DNA from: Ruminococcus flavefaciens
GTDB lineage: Bacteria; Bacteroidota; Bacteroidia; Bacteroidales; P3
Length of the DNA stretch: 47,471 nucleotides
Direction of reading: 5' to 3'
Assembly (NCBI GenBank): GCA_023667315.1
Contig: JAMPAI010000015.1
Coordinates: 1 to 47,471 of the forward strand
Shown piece after piece: positions 34,157-42,537 of this stretch. The notes under the pieces were generated by a model that did no database searches, was not told the DNA's origin, and saw only the letters and a list, made by a program, of their open reading frames with translations. How positions within the stretch are numbered: the stretch's first letter is position 1; the number at the start of each line of letters is the position of its first letter. The translations under genes and the position numbers were made by a program.

Positions 34157-35425
34157 CTACGGTTTAAGCACCAGTTGCACGGCCTGCCGGCTGCGCTGTT
34201 CGAGCATCACCTGGATGTCGCCCACCAGGCGGTCTATCACCTCCTGCGTGTAGTGACGTATCGTAACCAGTTTCAAATCGCCGTTATAGCGGCAGTCGTA
34301 CTGTTGGGAGAGGGTCTCGATGGCGCCCTGCAGGTCGCCCTTGCTGCCGTCTATGCACACCGAGAAGCTCAAGGCCGAGTTCTGCATCATGTTTATCTTC
34401 AGTCCGTATTTAACGAAACAGCCGAATATGCCGGAAAGGTTATGTTCATCTACGAACGAGAAGTCCTTGGGATAGATCGACAGCAGCACCTGGTTGTTCT
34501 TGAAGATATACGAGGGAACCTTGCTGTTGGGCACGTTGTCGAGCCCGACCCAGGTGCCGGGAGCCTCCACGTCTACAAACGAGCGCACGTGCAGGGGGAT
34601 ATGCTTGTTCTGCAGGGGCTTTATCGTCTTGGGATGGATGATGCTGGCGCCGTAATAGGCCAGTTCCGTGGCATCGTAATAGGAAATGTAGTCTAACTTC
34701 TCGGTATGGCTGAAATACTTGGGGTCGGCGTTCAAGACCCCCGGAACGTCTTTCCAGATCGTGATGCGTTCGGCATCGAGGCAATAGGCGAACACCGCCG
34801 CCGAGTAGTCGGAGCCTTCGCGCCCGAGCGTCACCGTGTTGCCCTGGGTGTCGCAGGCGATAAAGCCCTGGGTGATCACGATCTGCGTCTGCTCGTCCAT
34901 CGCGTTGGCCACGGCCTGGCGGATACGGGTCTCGGTTTCTTCCCAAACGACCTTGCCTTCGCGGAAACGTCCGTCGGTAAGCAGCAGTTTGGTGGCGTCC
35001 AGTTCGTGGTTGTAGATGCCCACCTCGCTCAGGTAGGAGGAAACGATGCAGGTGGAAAGCCGCTCGCCGTAGGAAACCACCTGGTCGTAGGCGCAGTCGT
35101 ACGCCATATCGGCGATTCCGGAAAGTTTGCCGTAGAGTTCGCCGAACAGGTTCTTTACCTTGCCGTAAACGGCGTGGGCGTTGTCGGGAAACAATTCGCG
35201 GAGAATGGCGATATGTTTGGCTATAAGGTCTTTAAAAAGGGCATCCTGATTGTCCTGATGATGGTAGAAGGCATCCAGCACGGCTTCCAGGGCATTGGTG
35301 GTCTTGCCCATGGCCGAGATAACCACGCATACGGGACCCTTTACCTGCGTGTTGAGAATGTCCGCCACATTTCTTACGGCTTCGGCATCCTTTACCGAAG
35401 CACCGCCGAATTTATATACTTCCAT
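34157..35425 (-). CDS. lysC: Aspartate kinase, monofunctional
   Basis: 422 residues. It phosphorylates aspartate to start the lysine, threonine, methionine and diaminopimelate pathway. The N-terminal YKFGGASVKDAEAV is the kinase motif (usually KFGGTS), VTLGREGSDYSAAVFAY the ATP/substrate site, and residues about 300-422 form paired ACT domains that normally sense lysine or threonine (FSVCIDGSKGDLQGAIETL). There is no fused homoserine dehydrogenase. It appears to be the first gene of a lysC-kinase unit and is divergent from the toxin-antitoxin pair. Confidence 0.95.
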   Translation of the reverse strand: MEVYKFGGASVKDAEAVRNVADILNTQVKGPVCVVISAMGKTTNALEAVLDAFYHHQDNQDALFKDLIAKHIAILRELFPDNAHAVYGKVKNLFGELYGKLSGIADMAYDCAYDQVVSYGERLSTCIVSSYLSEVGIYNHELDATKLLLTDGRFREGKVVWEETETRIRQAVANAMDEQTQIVITQGFIACDTQGNTVTLGREGSDYSAAVFAYCLDAERITIWKDVPGVLNADPKYFSHTEKLDYISYYDATELAYYGASIIHPKTIKPLQNKHIPLHVRSFVDVEAPGTWVGLDNVPNSKVPSYIFKNNQVLLSIYPKDFSFVDEHNLSGIFGCFVKYGLKINMMQNSALSFSVCIDGSKGDLQGAIETLSQQYDCRYNGDLKLVTIRHYTQEVIDRLVGDIQVMLEQRSRQAVQLVLKP

Positions 35426-35451
35426 GCGTATTTGTTGTATGGTTCACACCA

Positions 35452-35459
35452 CAAATTTA
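35452..35459 (-). promoter_or_regulatory. Possible -7 box for lysC
   Basis: Minus-strand TAAATTTG fits TAnnTTTG, 26 bases before the lysC ATG. A TTTC lies about 20 bases upstream as a weak -33 element. The divergent toxin-antitoxin box is only about 40 bases away. Confidence 0.35.
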
Positions 35460-35500
35460 ACGCAAAAGCGCCTATTCCGGAAACGCTTTTCGGAATTGAT

Positions 35501-35508
35501 TATATTTG
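35501..35508 (+). promoter_or_regulatory. Possible -7 box for the toxin-antitoxin pair
   Basis: TATATTTG fits TAnnTTTG, 30 bases before the antitoxin ATG. No clear -33 TTTG is seen. A purine-rich GGGAGGACAAT directly before the ATG at 35539 is a strong ribosome site, unusual in this phylum. Confidence 0.4.
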
Positions 35509-35538
35509 CAACATTAGGAACTCAGAAGGGAGGACAAT

Positions 35539-35790
35539 ATGACCACGGCACAACTGAATGCGGAGATTTACCGCAGTCTGAGCACTATCGCGGAAGAAGA
35601 AAGCCTGATGAAAAAGGCGGCGAAATACCTTGGCAGACTGGCGGCGGAGAAACGCAAGGAAGATGAAACGAAAATGAGTAAAGAAGATTACTTTGCCAAA
35701 ATAGAACACTCAATGCAGCAGGCCGAAAACGGAGAGTGCGTTTGTTTCGACAATCAGGAGGCCATGAACGCCTGGCTCAAGAAACTGTAG
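35539..35790 (+). CDS. Antitoxin of a YoeB/Txe-type module
   Basis: 83 residues. The N-terminal MTTAQLNAEIYRSLSTIAEE and mid-section with MSKEDYFAKIEHSMQQAENG resemble the small Bacteroidota antitoxins that sit directly before RelE/YoeB-family toxins. Such proteins bind the toxin and usually repress their own promoter. The assignment rests mainly on position: 3 bases separate its stop from the toxin ATG. A predicted helical, charged protein with no other domain. No classical Phd/YefM motif is visible. Confidence 0.75.
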   Translation: MTTAQLNAEIYRSLSTIAEEESLMKKAAKYLGRLAAEKRKEDETKMSKEDYFAKIEHSMQQAENGECVCFDNQEAMNAWLKKL

Positions 35791-35793
35791 GCA

Positions 35794-36066
35794 ATGTATA
35801 AAATTACCTACACCCTCGATGCCGAAGAAGACTTACGCAAACTCAAGAAAAGCGATCCGGCATCATTCAAGAAAGCAGTCGCGTTACTGAACGAGTTGAT
35901 TTTCCATCCCACAACAGGCACCGGTCATCCGCATCGGCTTGTCGGAAACAGAGCCGGACAATGGTCGCGTTCTATCTCCAAAAAACATCGCCTTGTGTAT
36001 CAAATTCAAGAACAAGAAGTATTGATATTGGTGCTTGCCGCTTACGGTCACTACGACGACAAGTAA
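35794..36066 (+). CDS. YoeB/Txe-family mRNA interferase toxin
   Basis: 90 residues, normal length. The family blocks growth by cutting mRNA at the ribosome. WSRSISKKHRLVYQI and the C-terminal YGHYDDK are the family signature. By alignment with E. coli YoeB (E46, R65, H83), the arginine (R66) and histidine (H86) are kept, but the catalytic glutamate is a histidine here (H47 in GHPHRL, where PEPL or PERL is usual). The toxin may be weakened or work differently. Its last 16 bases overlap convergent aroC. Confidence 0.88.
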   Translation: MYKITYTLDAEEDLRKLKKSDPASFKKAVALLNELIFHPTTGTGHPHRLVGNRAGQWSRSISKKHRLVYQIQEQEVLILVLAAYGHYDDK

Positions 36067-37136
36067 GAACGGTCCTTGACCCGACTGCATCTATCCAACA
36101 GCATGAAGTCGGCCAGGCAGAGGGCGGCCATGGCTTCCACCACGCTTACCGCGCGCGGAACACAGCACACATCGTGCCGGCCGCCTATGGCCAGGCGGTG
36201 CAGCTTGCCGTCCATCCCCAAGAGCTCCTGTTCCTGCGCGATACTGGGAACGGGCTTGAAGGCCACGCGGAACAACAAGGGTTCGCCGGTGGAGATGCCT
36301 CCGCGCACGCCCCCGCACAGGTTCTTTTCGGTGGTGCCGTTGGGCAGCCAACGGTCGTTGTGCAGGCTGCCGTTCATGCGCGCGGCGCCGAAGCCGCAGC
36401 CTATCTCGAATCCGCGCGCGGCGTTGATGCCCATCATGGCATAGGCCAGGCGCGCGCTCAACTTGTCATAGAGGGGTTCGCCCCAACCGGCGGGAATCCC
36501 GGTGGCGATACAGGCAACCACCCCGCCCACGCTGTCTTTCTTTTGCCGGGTTTCCTGCAGCAGCCGCTGCATGGCCTCATCGGTTTCCCGATGCGGACAA
36601 CGGCTCACGAATCCGTAGGCCTTCCCGGCCTCCGCCGCCACCGAATCCGGCAGCGCTACATCGCCTATGCTTTGGGTATAGGCATGCACCCGCACGCCTT
36701 GCGTGGCCAGCAGCATCTTGGCGAACGCGCCGCCTGCCACCCGCACCGCCGTTTCGCGCGCCGAGGCACGGCCGCCCCCGCGCACATCACGCAAACCGTA
36801 CTTATTCTGGTAGGTATCGTCGGCATGCCCGGGACGGAACATCCGCTCCATTTCGGCATAGTCGGCACTGCGGGCATCGTTGTTACGTATGATGAACCCG
36901 ATGGGAGAGCCCAGGCTTCGCCCTTGATACACGCCCGAAAGCACCTCGATCCGGTCTTCCTCGCCCCGGCCGCTGCCGGCAAGCTGTTGCGAAGGCTTGC
37001 GGTTGTCCAGATCGGCCTGAAGCAAGTCCATATCGATGGGCACGCCCGCCGGAAAACCGTCTATCATGCCGCCCAAGGCCGCTCCGTGCGACTCGCCGAA
37101 GCTCGCCAAACGTAATGTCCTGCCGAATGTATTCAT
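36051..37136 (-). CDS. aroC: Chorismate synthase
   Basis: 361 residues from ATG 37136 (MNTFGRTLRLASFGESHG); the frame extends upstream to 37355 but that part lies inside the murF-alr gene in another frame and is not coding. It makes chorismate from EPSP with reduced FMN, last step of the shikimate pathway. Signatures are GESHGAALGGMIDGFPAG, RGGGRASARETAVRVAGG, and the C-terminal GGRHDVCCVPRAVSVVEAM. It starts 2 bases after murF-alr; its 3' end overlaps the toxin gene by 16 bases on the other strand. Confidence 0.96.
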   Translation of the reverse strand: MNTFGRTLRLASFGESHGAALGGMIDGFPAGVPIDMDLLQADLDNRKPSQQLAGSGRGEEDRIEVLSGVYQGRSLGSPIGFIIRNNDARSADYAEMERMFRPGHADDTYQNKYGLRDVRGGGRASARETAVRVAGGAFAKMLLATQGVRVHAYTQSIGDVALPDSVAAEAGKAYGFVSRCPHRETDEAMQRLLQETRQKKDSVGGVVACIATGIPAGWGEPLYDKLSARLAYAMMGINAARGFEIGCGFGAARMNGSLHNDRWLPNGTTEKNLCGGVRGGISTGEPLLFRVAFKPVPSIAQEQELLGMDGKLHRLAIGGRHDVCCVPRAVSVVEAMAALCLADFMLLDRCSRVKDRSYLSS

Positions 37137-37138
37137 TT

Positions 37139-39655
37139 CTATTCTCTGTAATAAACGCGCTTTACCCGTTGGGAAACGCCGGTAAGTATCTCGTAGGGAA
37201 TCGTGCCCAGGGCTTCCGCCAGGTTGGAAATGGGATTTTCCCTGCCGAACACGATCACTTCGTCTTTTTCGGCAATGTCGGTGCCGGTAATGTCGATCAT
37301 GCACATGTCCATGCAGATGCTGCCGATAATCGGCACCAGATGACCCTTTACCCACACCTTGCCGTTTCCGTTGCCCAGGTGCCGGTTCAGCCCGTCGGCA
37401 TAGCCGATGCCGATCACGCCCACCTTGGTTTCCCGCTGCGCCACGAAACGGCGGCCGTAGCCCACCGCGTCACCCGCGGGAATGGTGCGCACCTGCGAGA
37501 TCACCGTCTTGAGCGTGCTTACCGTTTCCAGACAGGCCTGCATCTTCTCGTCCGTGCCCACACCGTACGCCCCGATGCCTAAGCGCACCATGTCGAACTG
37601 GTATTCGGGAAAGCGGAAGATGCCCGCCGTGTTCAGGCAGTGCCGCATGATTCCGTAGGGGAAAGCACTCAGGATACGTTCGCTCCAGCGGGTGTAGCGT
37701 TCCAGCTGCGCCTTCGTGTAGTTGTCCATCTCGGGCATATCCGCCGTGGCCAGGTGCGTGAACACCGACTGCACCCGGCAGCGTTCCTCGGCCTGCAGGG
37801 CGGAAATCAAGGCATCCAGATCGGCCTCCTCGAAGCCCATGCGGTGCATGCCCGTGTCGAGGCTGATATGAATCCTCACGCTGTCTTTGGCCTTCAAGCC
37901 CATTCCGTCCATACAGCGGCGCAGGGTCTCCAAGGTGCGGAAATTGTAGATGACCGGCTCTATGCCGTAGCGAAGCACCGTTTCCATGCCCTCTTCCTCG
38001 GGGTTCATGCACATGACGGGCAGGTTGATGCCGTTGTTGCGCAGCGCCACCGCCTCGTCGGGATAGGCCACCGTAACGTAATCCACGTGATTATACACCA
38101 AGGTGCCGGCTATCTCGTGGCTGCCGCTGCCGTAGGAGAAGGCCTTGCCCATCACCATCAGCTTGGTCTGCGGCCTGATCAGGCTCCTGAAGAAATTGAT
38201 GTTGTGCACTAAGGCCGTAAGGTTCACTTCCATTACCGTCTGATGCACCTGACGCTGCAACTGGGCGGCGATGCGCTCGAAACTGAACACGCGCGCCCCT
38301 TTCAGCAGCACGGCCTTCCCGTAATAATACTCCAGCGAGAAATCGCTCAGGAACGCTTCCGTATCGGCATAGAAACGGGCCTTGATTCCGGCGAACGACA
38401 CCTTTTGCCGCGCCATGGCCGGCCCGATGCCCACCATTTCGTCGATGCCCTTGCCTAAAAGCACCTCGGCCACTTCCGCATATAGTTCTTCTTCGGTACG
38501 CCCCGATTGCAGGATGTCCGAAAGTATCACGCATTTGGGGCGGCTTCCGGCGTTCTGACACAGGAAATCGACCGCCACGCAAAACGAGTTGAAGTCGGAA
38601 TTATACACGTCGTTCACCACGAATCCGTTGCCCACGCCCTCTTTCATCTCCATACGCATCTCCACGATGGGCAGATGCGCCATGAGCGGGGCTATCTGCG
38701 CGTTGCCGTAGCCCAGAAGCAGCATGGCCAGCCAGCAGTGCACGGCGTTTTCCACGGAAGCCTTGTCGGCAAAGGGTATCTCGATATCGATGTCCTGCTG
38801 CAGGTAGCGCGCATGGATACGCGTACCGCCCTGTGTCCTTTCGAGCCTGGACACCTTGAGGTCGGCTTCGGTGGCGGAATTCAGCGTCCAGGTGGCCTTC
38901 TGCATTTGCCGGGAAAGGACGCCCGCCTCTACCTGCCTTTCGATCTGCCGGCCTATTTCCAGATAATCGGCGCACCACAGAAGCGTTTGCGCGTGTTTGA
39001 AAAGCAGCGTTTTTTCGGCAATCTTGGCGTTCCGGTCGGGAAAACCGGCATCGTGCGCCGAACCGATATTGGTGAATATGCCGAAAGTGGGACGTATCAC
39101 CTCGCCCAAGGCCTCCATCTCTCCGGGTTTGGAAACGCCCGCCTCGAAAACGGCCGCCTCGTGTCCGGCCTGCATCTGCAGTACCGAAAGGGGCACACCT
39201 ATCTGCGAATTATAGCTCTGCGGACTGCGCACCACATGCCTGGAGGCACCCAGCAGATACGACAGCCATTCCTTGACCACCGTCTTGCCGTTGCTGCCCG
39301 TAACCGCAATCACGGGTATGTTGAATTTCTTACGCTGAGCTGATGCCAGACGCTGCAGGGCCGCCAAGGTGTCGGGCACATGAATAAAGCAGGCTTCCGG
39401 CATGGAGGCGTACTCGCCACGGTTCTCGCTTACAAGGAAGCAGCGCACCCCGCTCCGGTACATCCGTTCTATGTAGTCGTGCCCGTTGCCCTTGCGGGTA
39501 ACGATGGCCACGAACATACGCCCCTGCCCCATGCCTGCGCTGCGGCTGTCGGTAACGATCCGTTCCACCGGCATGTTTGGGGCAGGCGAACCATGCAGCA
39601 GGGTCCCGCCTACGGCTTCCATTATTTCCTGAACGGACAGGCTCGCAATCTTCAT
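37139..39655 (-). CDS. MurF-alanine racemase fusion
   Basis: 838 residues. The N-terminal half (about 1-460) is MurF, which adds D-Ala-D-Ala to UDP-MurNAc-tripeptide; its ATP-binding loop is VIAVTGSNGKTVVKEW (115-130). The C-terminal half (about 470-838) is a PLP-dependent alanine racemase with the lysine in VMGKAFSYGSG, the SIDTGMHRMGF-like segment (HISLDTGMHRMGF), the catalytic-tyrosine region GYGRRF, and GVIGIGYADGLNR. Joining racemase and ligase in one chain is known in Bacteroidota. MurF's usual NEYG-like metal segment is changed, as in other fused homologues I recall. It follows the PdxA-like gene by 17 bases. Confidence 0.95.
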   Translation of the reverse strand: MKIASLSVQEIMEAVGGTLLHGSPAPNMPVERIVTDSRSAGMGQGRMFVAIVTRKGNGHDYIERMYRSGVRCFLVSENRGEYASMPEACFIHVPDTLAALQRLASAQRKKFNIPVIAVTGSNGKTVVKEWLSYLLGASRHVVRSPQSYNSQIGVPLSVLQMQAGHEAAVFEAGVSKPGEMEALGEVIRPTFGIFTNIGSAHDAGFPDRNAKIAEKTLLFKHAQTLLWCADYLEIGRQIERQVEAGVLSRQMQKATWTLNSATEADLKVSRLERTQGGTRIHARYLQQDIDIEIPFADKASVENAVHCWLAMLLLGYGNAQIAPLMAHLPIVEMRMEMKEGVGNGFVVNDVYNSDFNSFCVAVDFLCQNAGSRPKCVILSDILQSGRTEEELYAEVAEVLLGKGIDEMVGIGPAMARQKVSFAGIKARFYADTEAFLSDFSLEYYYGKAVLLKGARVFSFERIAAQLQRQVHQTVMEVNLTALVHNINFFRSLIRPQTKLMVMGKAFSYGSGSHEIAGTLVYNHVDYVTVAYPDEAVALRNNGINLPVMCMNPEEEGMETVLRYGIEPVIYNFRTLETLRRCMDGMGLKAKDSVRIHISLDTGMHRMGFEEADLDALISALQAEERCRVQSVFTHLATADMPEMDNYTKAQLERYTRWSERILSAFPYGIMRHCLNTAGIFRFPEYQFDMVRLGIGAYGVGTDEKMQACLETVSTLKTVISQVRTIPAGDAVGYGRRFVAQRETKVGVIGIGYADGLNRHLGNGNGKVWVKGHLVPIIGSICMDMCMIDITGTDIAEKDEVIVFGRENPISNLAEALGTIPYEILTGVSQRVKRVYYRE

Positions 39656-39672
39656 CGTCTATCGGTTTAATG

Positions 39673-40830
39673 TCAGTTGTCCTCGCGGCCGTCGCGCCGG
39701 TAGGAAGCCGCATGATAGCCCAAGGGATTCTCGGTGAGCTTGCGGTTCTGGGCGCGGGCGGCGTCGATGTCCACCGCCATGCAGACGGCGCGGAAAACGG
39801 AACGGAAGGCATCCTCCACGCCCGTAGTGCCGAATATGGGTTCCAGATGCACGATCGGAAGCCCCGCCGTAAAATAGCAGCAGTCTTCCTTGGGGCAGAA
39901 GTCGAACACCTTTTCCATCTGTTCCTTGTACATGCACAGCACGGCATCGAAGGCGTCGCGGTCGGGCTTGTTGAAGAAATCCTTGGCGGGATACGGCCCG
40001 AACACCGGCATGCCGGCCTCGAACAATGCAGTCACCAAGGGTTTGAGCACCTCCGCGTCGATCTGCGGCTGATTGGAACTGAGCACGGCAATGCGCGGCG
40101 TGGTGATCGAGAAATCGGCCTGCAAGGCCTCATACATCGCCCGGATGCGCTGTTCCACCCGTTGCGAACTCAGATAGGAAGCCATTTCCGCACGTTTCTC
40201 GGTGGTGAGGAAACTGAGGCGCATGGCGCGCGCCAGAAGCATACGGAACGGATTGGCCGAAAACACCTCCGCCACCGCTACCGCCTGGTTCTTGAAATCG
40301 GCCTGCCGTTCGCGCACCTTTTCTTCGTTGAGCGGCAGCGTAACCAAGGCGCGCAGATTTCCTTCGGCCATGTGCCGGATGCCCGCCTGCAAGGCTTGCA
40401 GTATGTCCGGTTCCTCTCCTTCGGGCGTGTCGGCAGGCTCTATCACCTGCATGTGCCGCCCCTTGATGTCTTGAATCTGACGCTGCACCAAGACCCGCAT
40501 CTCTTCCTTTCCGGCCTTGTCGGAAGACTGACCCAGCAGCTTGGCCGAGCCATACACGAAAGGCAGGGCGTTGTCGAACACGGCGCTGTCGGAGAACAAG
40601 CGCGCCAAGGCACCGTAATGCAGCGGTGATCCGTCGCCAGGGGTGATGCCCACGCGCAGGCGCGGGCCTTCCGAAGAACGCTTGGGCGCGCTCTCATGCT
40701 GTATAATGTCCAATTCGGGAGTCTCCGGCTTGGGCGCGGCCGGCTTTTCCGCTTCCCTGGGGGCTGCCGACGCTTGCCCGGCGCCTTTCAACACGGGCCG
40801 TCCTATGCTTCTGCTTCGAGGTTTTTCCAT
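39673..40830 (-). CDS. PdxA-like protein lacking metal-binding residues
   Basis: 385 residues. The first ~55 are Pro/Ala/Lys-rich and low-complexity; after that the fold of 4-hydroxythreonine-4-phosphate dehydrogenase is traceable: LRVGITPGD, VYGSAKLLG, ALVTLPLNEEK, TPRIAVLSSN, VFGPYPAKDFF, FDAVLCMYKEQ, YFTAGLPIV, LTENPLGYH. The motifs that should bind substrate and zinc are gone: GHTE reads NQAV (181-184), the NPHAG segment is NQPQI (253-257), YHDQG is YKEQM (301-305), and the SxDHGTA segment has no histidine match (IFGTTGVED). It is probably not an active PdxA and may have a structural or new role. It lies between pepA and murF-alr. Confidence 0.8.
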   Translation of the reverse strand: MEKPRSRSIGRPVLKGAGQASAAPREAEKPAAPKPETPELDIIQHESAPKRSSEGPRLRVGITPGDGSPLHYGALARLFSDSAVFDNALPFVYGSAKLLGQSSDKAGKEEMRVLVQRQIQDIKGRHMQVIEPADTPEGEEPDILQALQAGIRHMAEGNLRALVTLPLNEEKVRERQADFKNQAVAVAEVFSANPFRMLLARAMRLSFLTTEKRAEMASYLSSQRVEQRIRAMYEALQADFSITTPRIAVLSSNQPQIDAEVLKPLVTALFEAGMPVFGPYPAKDFFNKPDRDAFDAVLCMYKEQMEKVFDFCPKEDCCYFTAGLPIVHLEPIFGTTGVEDAFRSVFRAVCMAVDIDAARAQNRKLTENPLGYHAASYRRDGREDN

Positions 40831-40868
40831 GATCTTTTGCTAAAATATGTTTTAAAATCGGCTCCGCC

Positions 40869-42284
40869 CTATTTTCCCCACAAGGAACAGGTTTCGAGAA
40901 ACCGCATCATCATACGGATGCCGAAGCCCGTGGCTCCCGGCCCGCGATAGGCGTCGCGCTTGTGCAGGAACTCCACGCCCGCCACATCCAGATGCAGGAA
41001 GGGCGCGTCGGTGAAATGCCCCACGAACTTGGCGGCGGTCACCATGCCGGCGGCTCCCTTGCCGCAGTTCTTCAGGTCGGCCACCTCCGATTCCAGTTCC
41101 TTTTCGTATTCCTTCCACATCGGGAAGAAGCACAGCCTTTCGTGCGTGTAGTCGCCCGCTTCCAGCAGGCAGGGCACAAAGCGGTCGGCCCTTTCCTGCA
41201 TGGCGGCGATGCCCTCGCTGCCCAAAGCGCGCGAGGCCGCGCCCGTAAGGGTGGCCATGCTTATAATCAGTTCCGGATTCAGGTTCTTCTGCGCGTAGGC
41301 CACGGCATCGGCCAAGAGCAGGCGGCCTTCGGCATCGGTGTTGGTAATCTCCACCGTGCTGCCGTCGTACATGCGGATTATGTCGCCGCACACCAGCGCG
41401 TTCCCGTTCAGGCGGTTGTCGGTGGCCGGCAAGAGCCCGATCACGTGCAGGGGCAGCCTCAACTGCGCCACGGCGCGCACGATGCTTATGGCCAGGGCCG
41501 CGCCCGCCATATCGGTCTTCATGTCTTCCATGTAGTTGCCGGTCTTGATGTTCATGCCCCCGGCATCGAACACCACGCCCTTGCCCACCAGCACGATGGG
41601 TTTCCTGTTTACCGCGCCCGAAGGCATGTACTCCATCTGCGTAAAGGTAGGCTCATCCACGCTGCCCCGGTTCACGCCCAACAGACCGCCCATGCCCATC
41701 GCCTCGATACCGGCCTTATTCCAGGACTTCACTTCCACGCCTATGGCGGCAGCATCTTTCCTGGCCCATTCCGCCAGATCGGCGGCGTTCAGTTCGGTAA
41801 AGGGCAGGTTCACCATCTGCTTGCAGCGGTTCACCTCGTCGCACACGATCTGGGTACGGTTCAGTTTTTCGCTCAGGCGCACGTTCACCCGCATCGAGAC
41901 ATTAAAGAGCGAGGATTTTTCGGCCTTCAACTCGTCGAAAGCGTAAGCGGCCAGATACATGGATTCCATAAAGGCCAGCACGTCTTCTTCCTTGTGCCAG
42001 GCACCGGCATCCACCGTTATCTTGAATATCTTTTCCTTGCGCAGCATGCACAGGATATCGGCCGCCGTACGGCGTATGTCTTCCAATCGCCGGTTATCGT
42101 CCGCGCTTTTTTGGGGATAGAACGCCACCACGCGGTATTCCGGATAGGGCAGCACGCAATACGCGGCTTCGTTCGCGGCCTTTTCGCCTATATAGTTCCT
42201 TTCCGCTTCGGAAAAGGCTTCCCAGGCCTGCTCCTGAGGGCAGGCCAGATAAATCAAGGCTGTCTTTTCTTTTTCCATTTCCAT
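40869..42284 (-). CDS. pepA: Leucyl aminopeptidase (M17 family)
   Basis: 471 residues. A cytosolic two-metal aminopeptidase that removes N-terminal residues from peptides. The C-terminal catalytic domain has VLVGKGVVFDAGGMNIKTG, MKTDMAGAA and the family signature NTDAEGRLLLADAV, which carry the metal ligands and catalytic lysine and arginine. LDVAGVEFLHKRDAYRGPGATGFGIRM closes the domain. The N-terminal domain is divergent. Its ATG directly follows the stop of the small membrane protein gene. A second ATG two codons in is also possible. Confidence 0.93.
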   Translation of the reverse strand: MEMEKEKTALIYLACPQEQAWEAFSEAERNYIGEKAANEAAYCVLPYPEYRVVAFYPQKSADDNRRLEDIRRTAADILCMLRKEKIFKITVDAGAWHKEEDVLAFMESMYLAAYAFDELKAEKSSLFNVSMRVNVRLSEKLNRTQIVCDEVNRCKQMVNLPFTELNAADLAEWARKDAAAIGVEVKSWNKAGIEAMGMGGLLGVNRGSVDEPTFTQMEYMPSGAVNRKPIVLVGKGVVFDAGGMNIKTGNYMEDMKTDMAGAALAISIVRAVAQLRLPLHVIGLLPATDNRLNGNALVCGDIIRMYDGSTVEITNTDAEGRLLLADAVAYAQKNLNPELIISMATLTGAASRALGSEGIAAMQERADRFVPCLLEAGDYTHERLCFFPMWKEYEKELESEVADLKNCGKGAAGMVTAAKFVGHFTDAPFLHLDVAGVEFLHKRDAYRGPGATGFGIRMMMRFLETCSLWGK

Positions 42285-42536
42285 CTACTTTTCGTCCGCC
42301 ATATCGACGGCTTGGGCGAGTTGCGAAGCCGTATTGCCGTGGTGCAGCTGGTAATTGGGGCAGTCTTCGTGACGACCCGTGGCCGAACACGAATGACAGG
42401 AACCCAATTCCCCACCCGCTTCCCTTACGGCGCAACGGTGCGAGAACTCGCCGTTCTTCTTCAACAATATCCGTATGCCTAAACCGGCAATGCAAAACGC
42501 CACCAGTATAAGCGTTACCGCAAGCAGCTTGAACAT
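42285..42536 (-). CDS. Small Cys/His-rich single-pass membrane protein
   Basis: 83 residues. A single membrane helix at about 3-24 (LLAVTLILVAFCIAGLGIRILL) is followed by KKNGEF, a sequence I recognise from short Bacteroidota membrane proteins. A tail then holds four cysteines in CAV...CHSC...C spacing and four histidines, suggesting metal binding or disulfides. It resembles NqrM-type maturation proteins only in layout. It sits 1 base after recA and directly before pepA. Function unknown. Confidence 0.75.
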   Translation of the reverse strand: MFKLLAVTLILVAFCIAGLGIRILLKKNGEFSHRCAVREAGGELGSCHSCSATGRHEDCPNYQLHHGNTASQLAQAVDMADEK

Positions 42537-42537
42537 G

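Noticed and set aside
37137-37355. Upstream extension of aroC by 73 codons
   Set aside because: It lies inside murF-alr in another frame and has shadow-like composition; the family start is at 37136.
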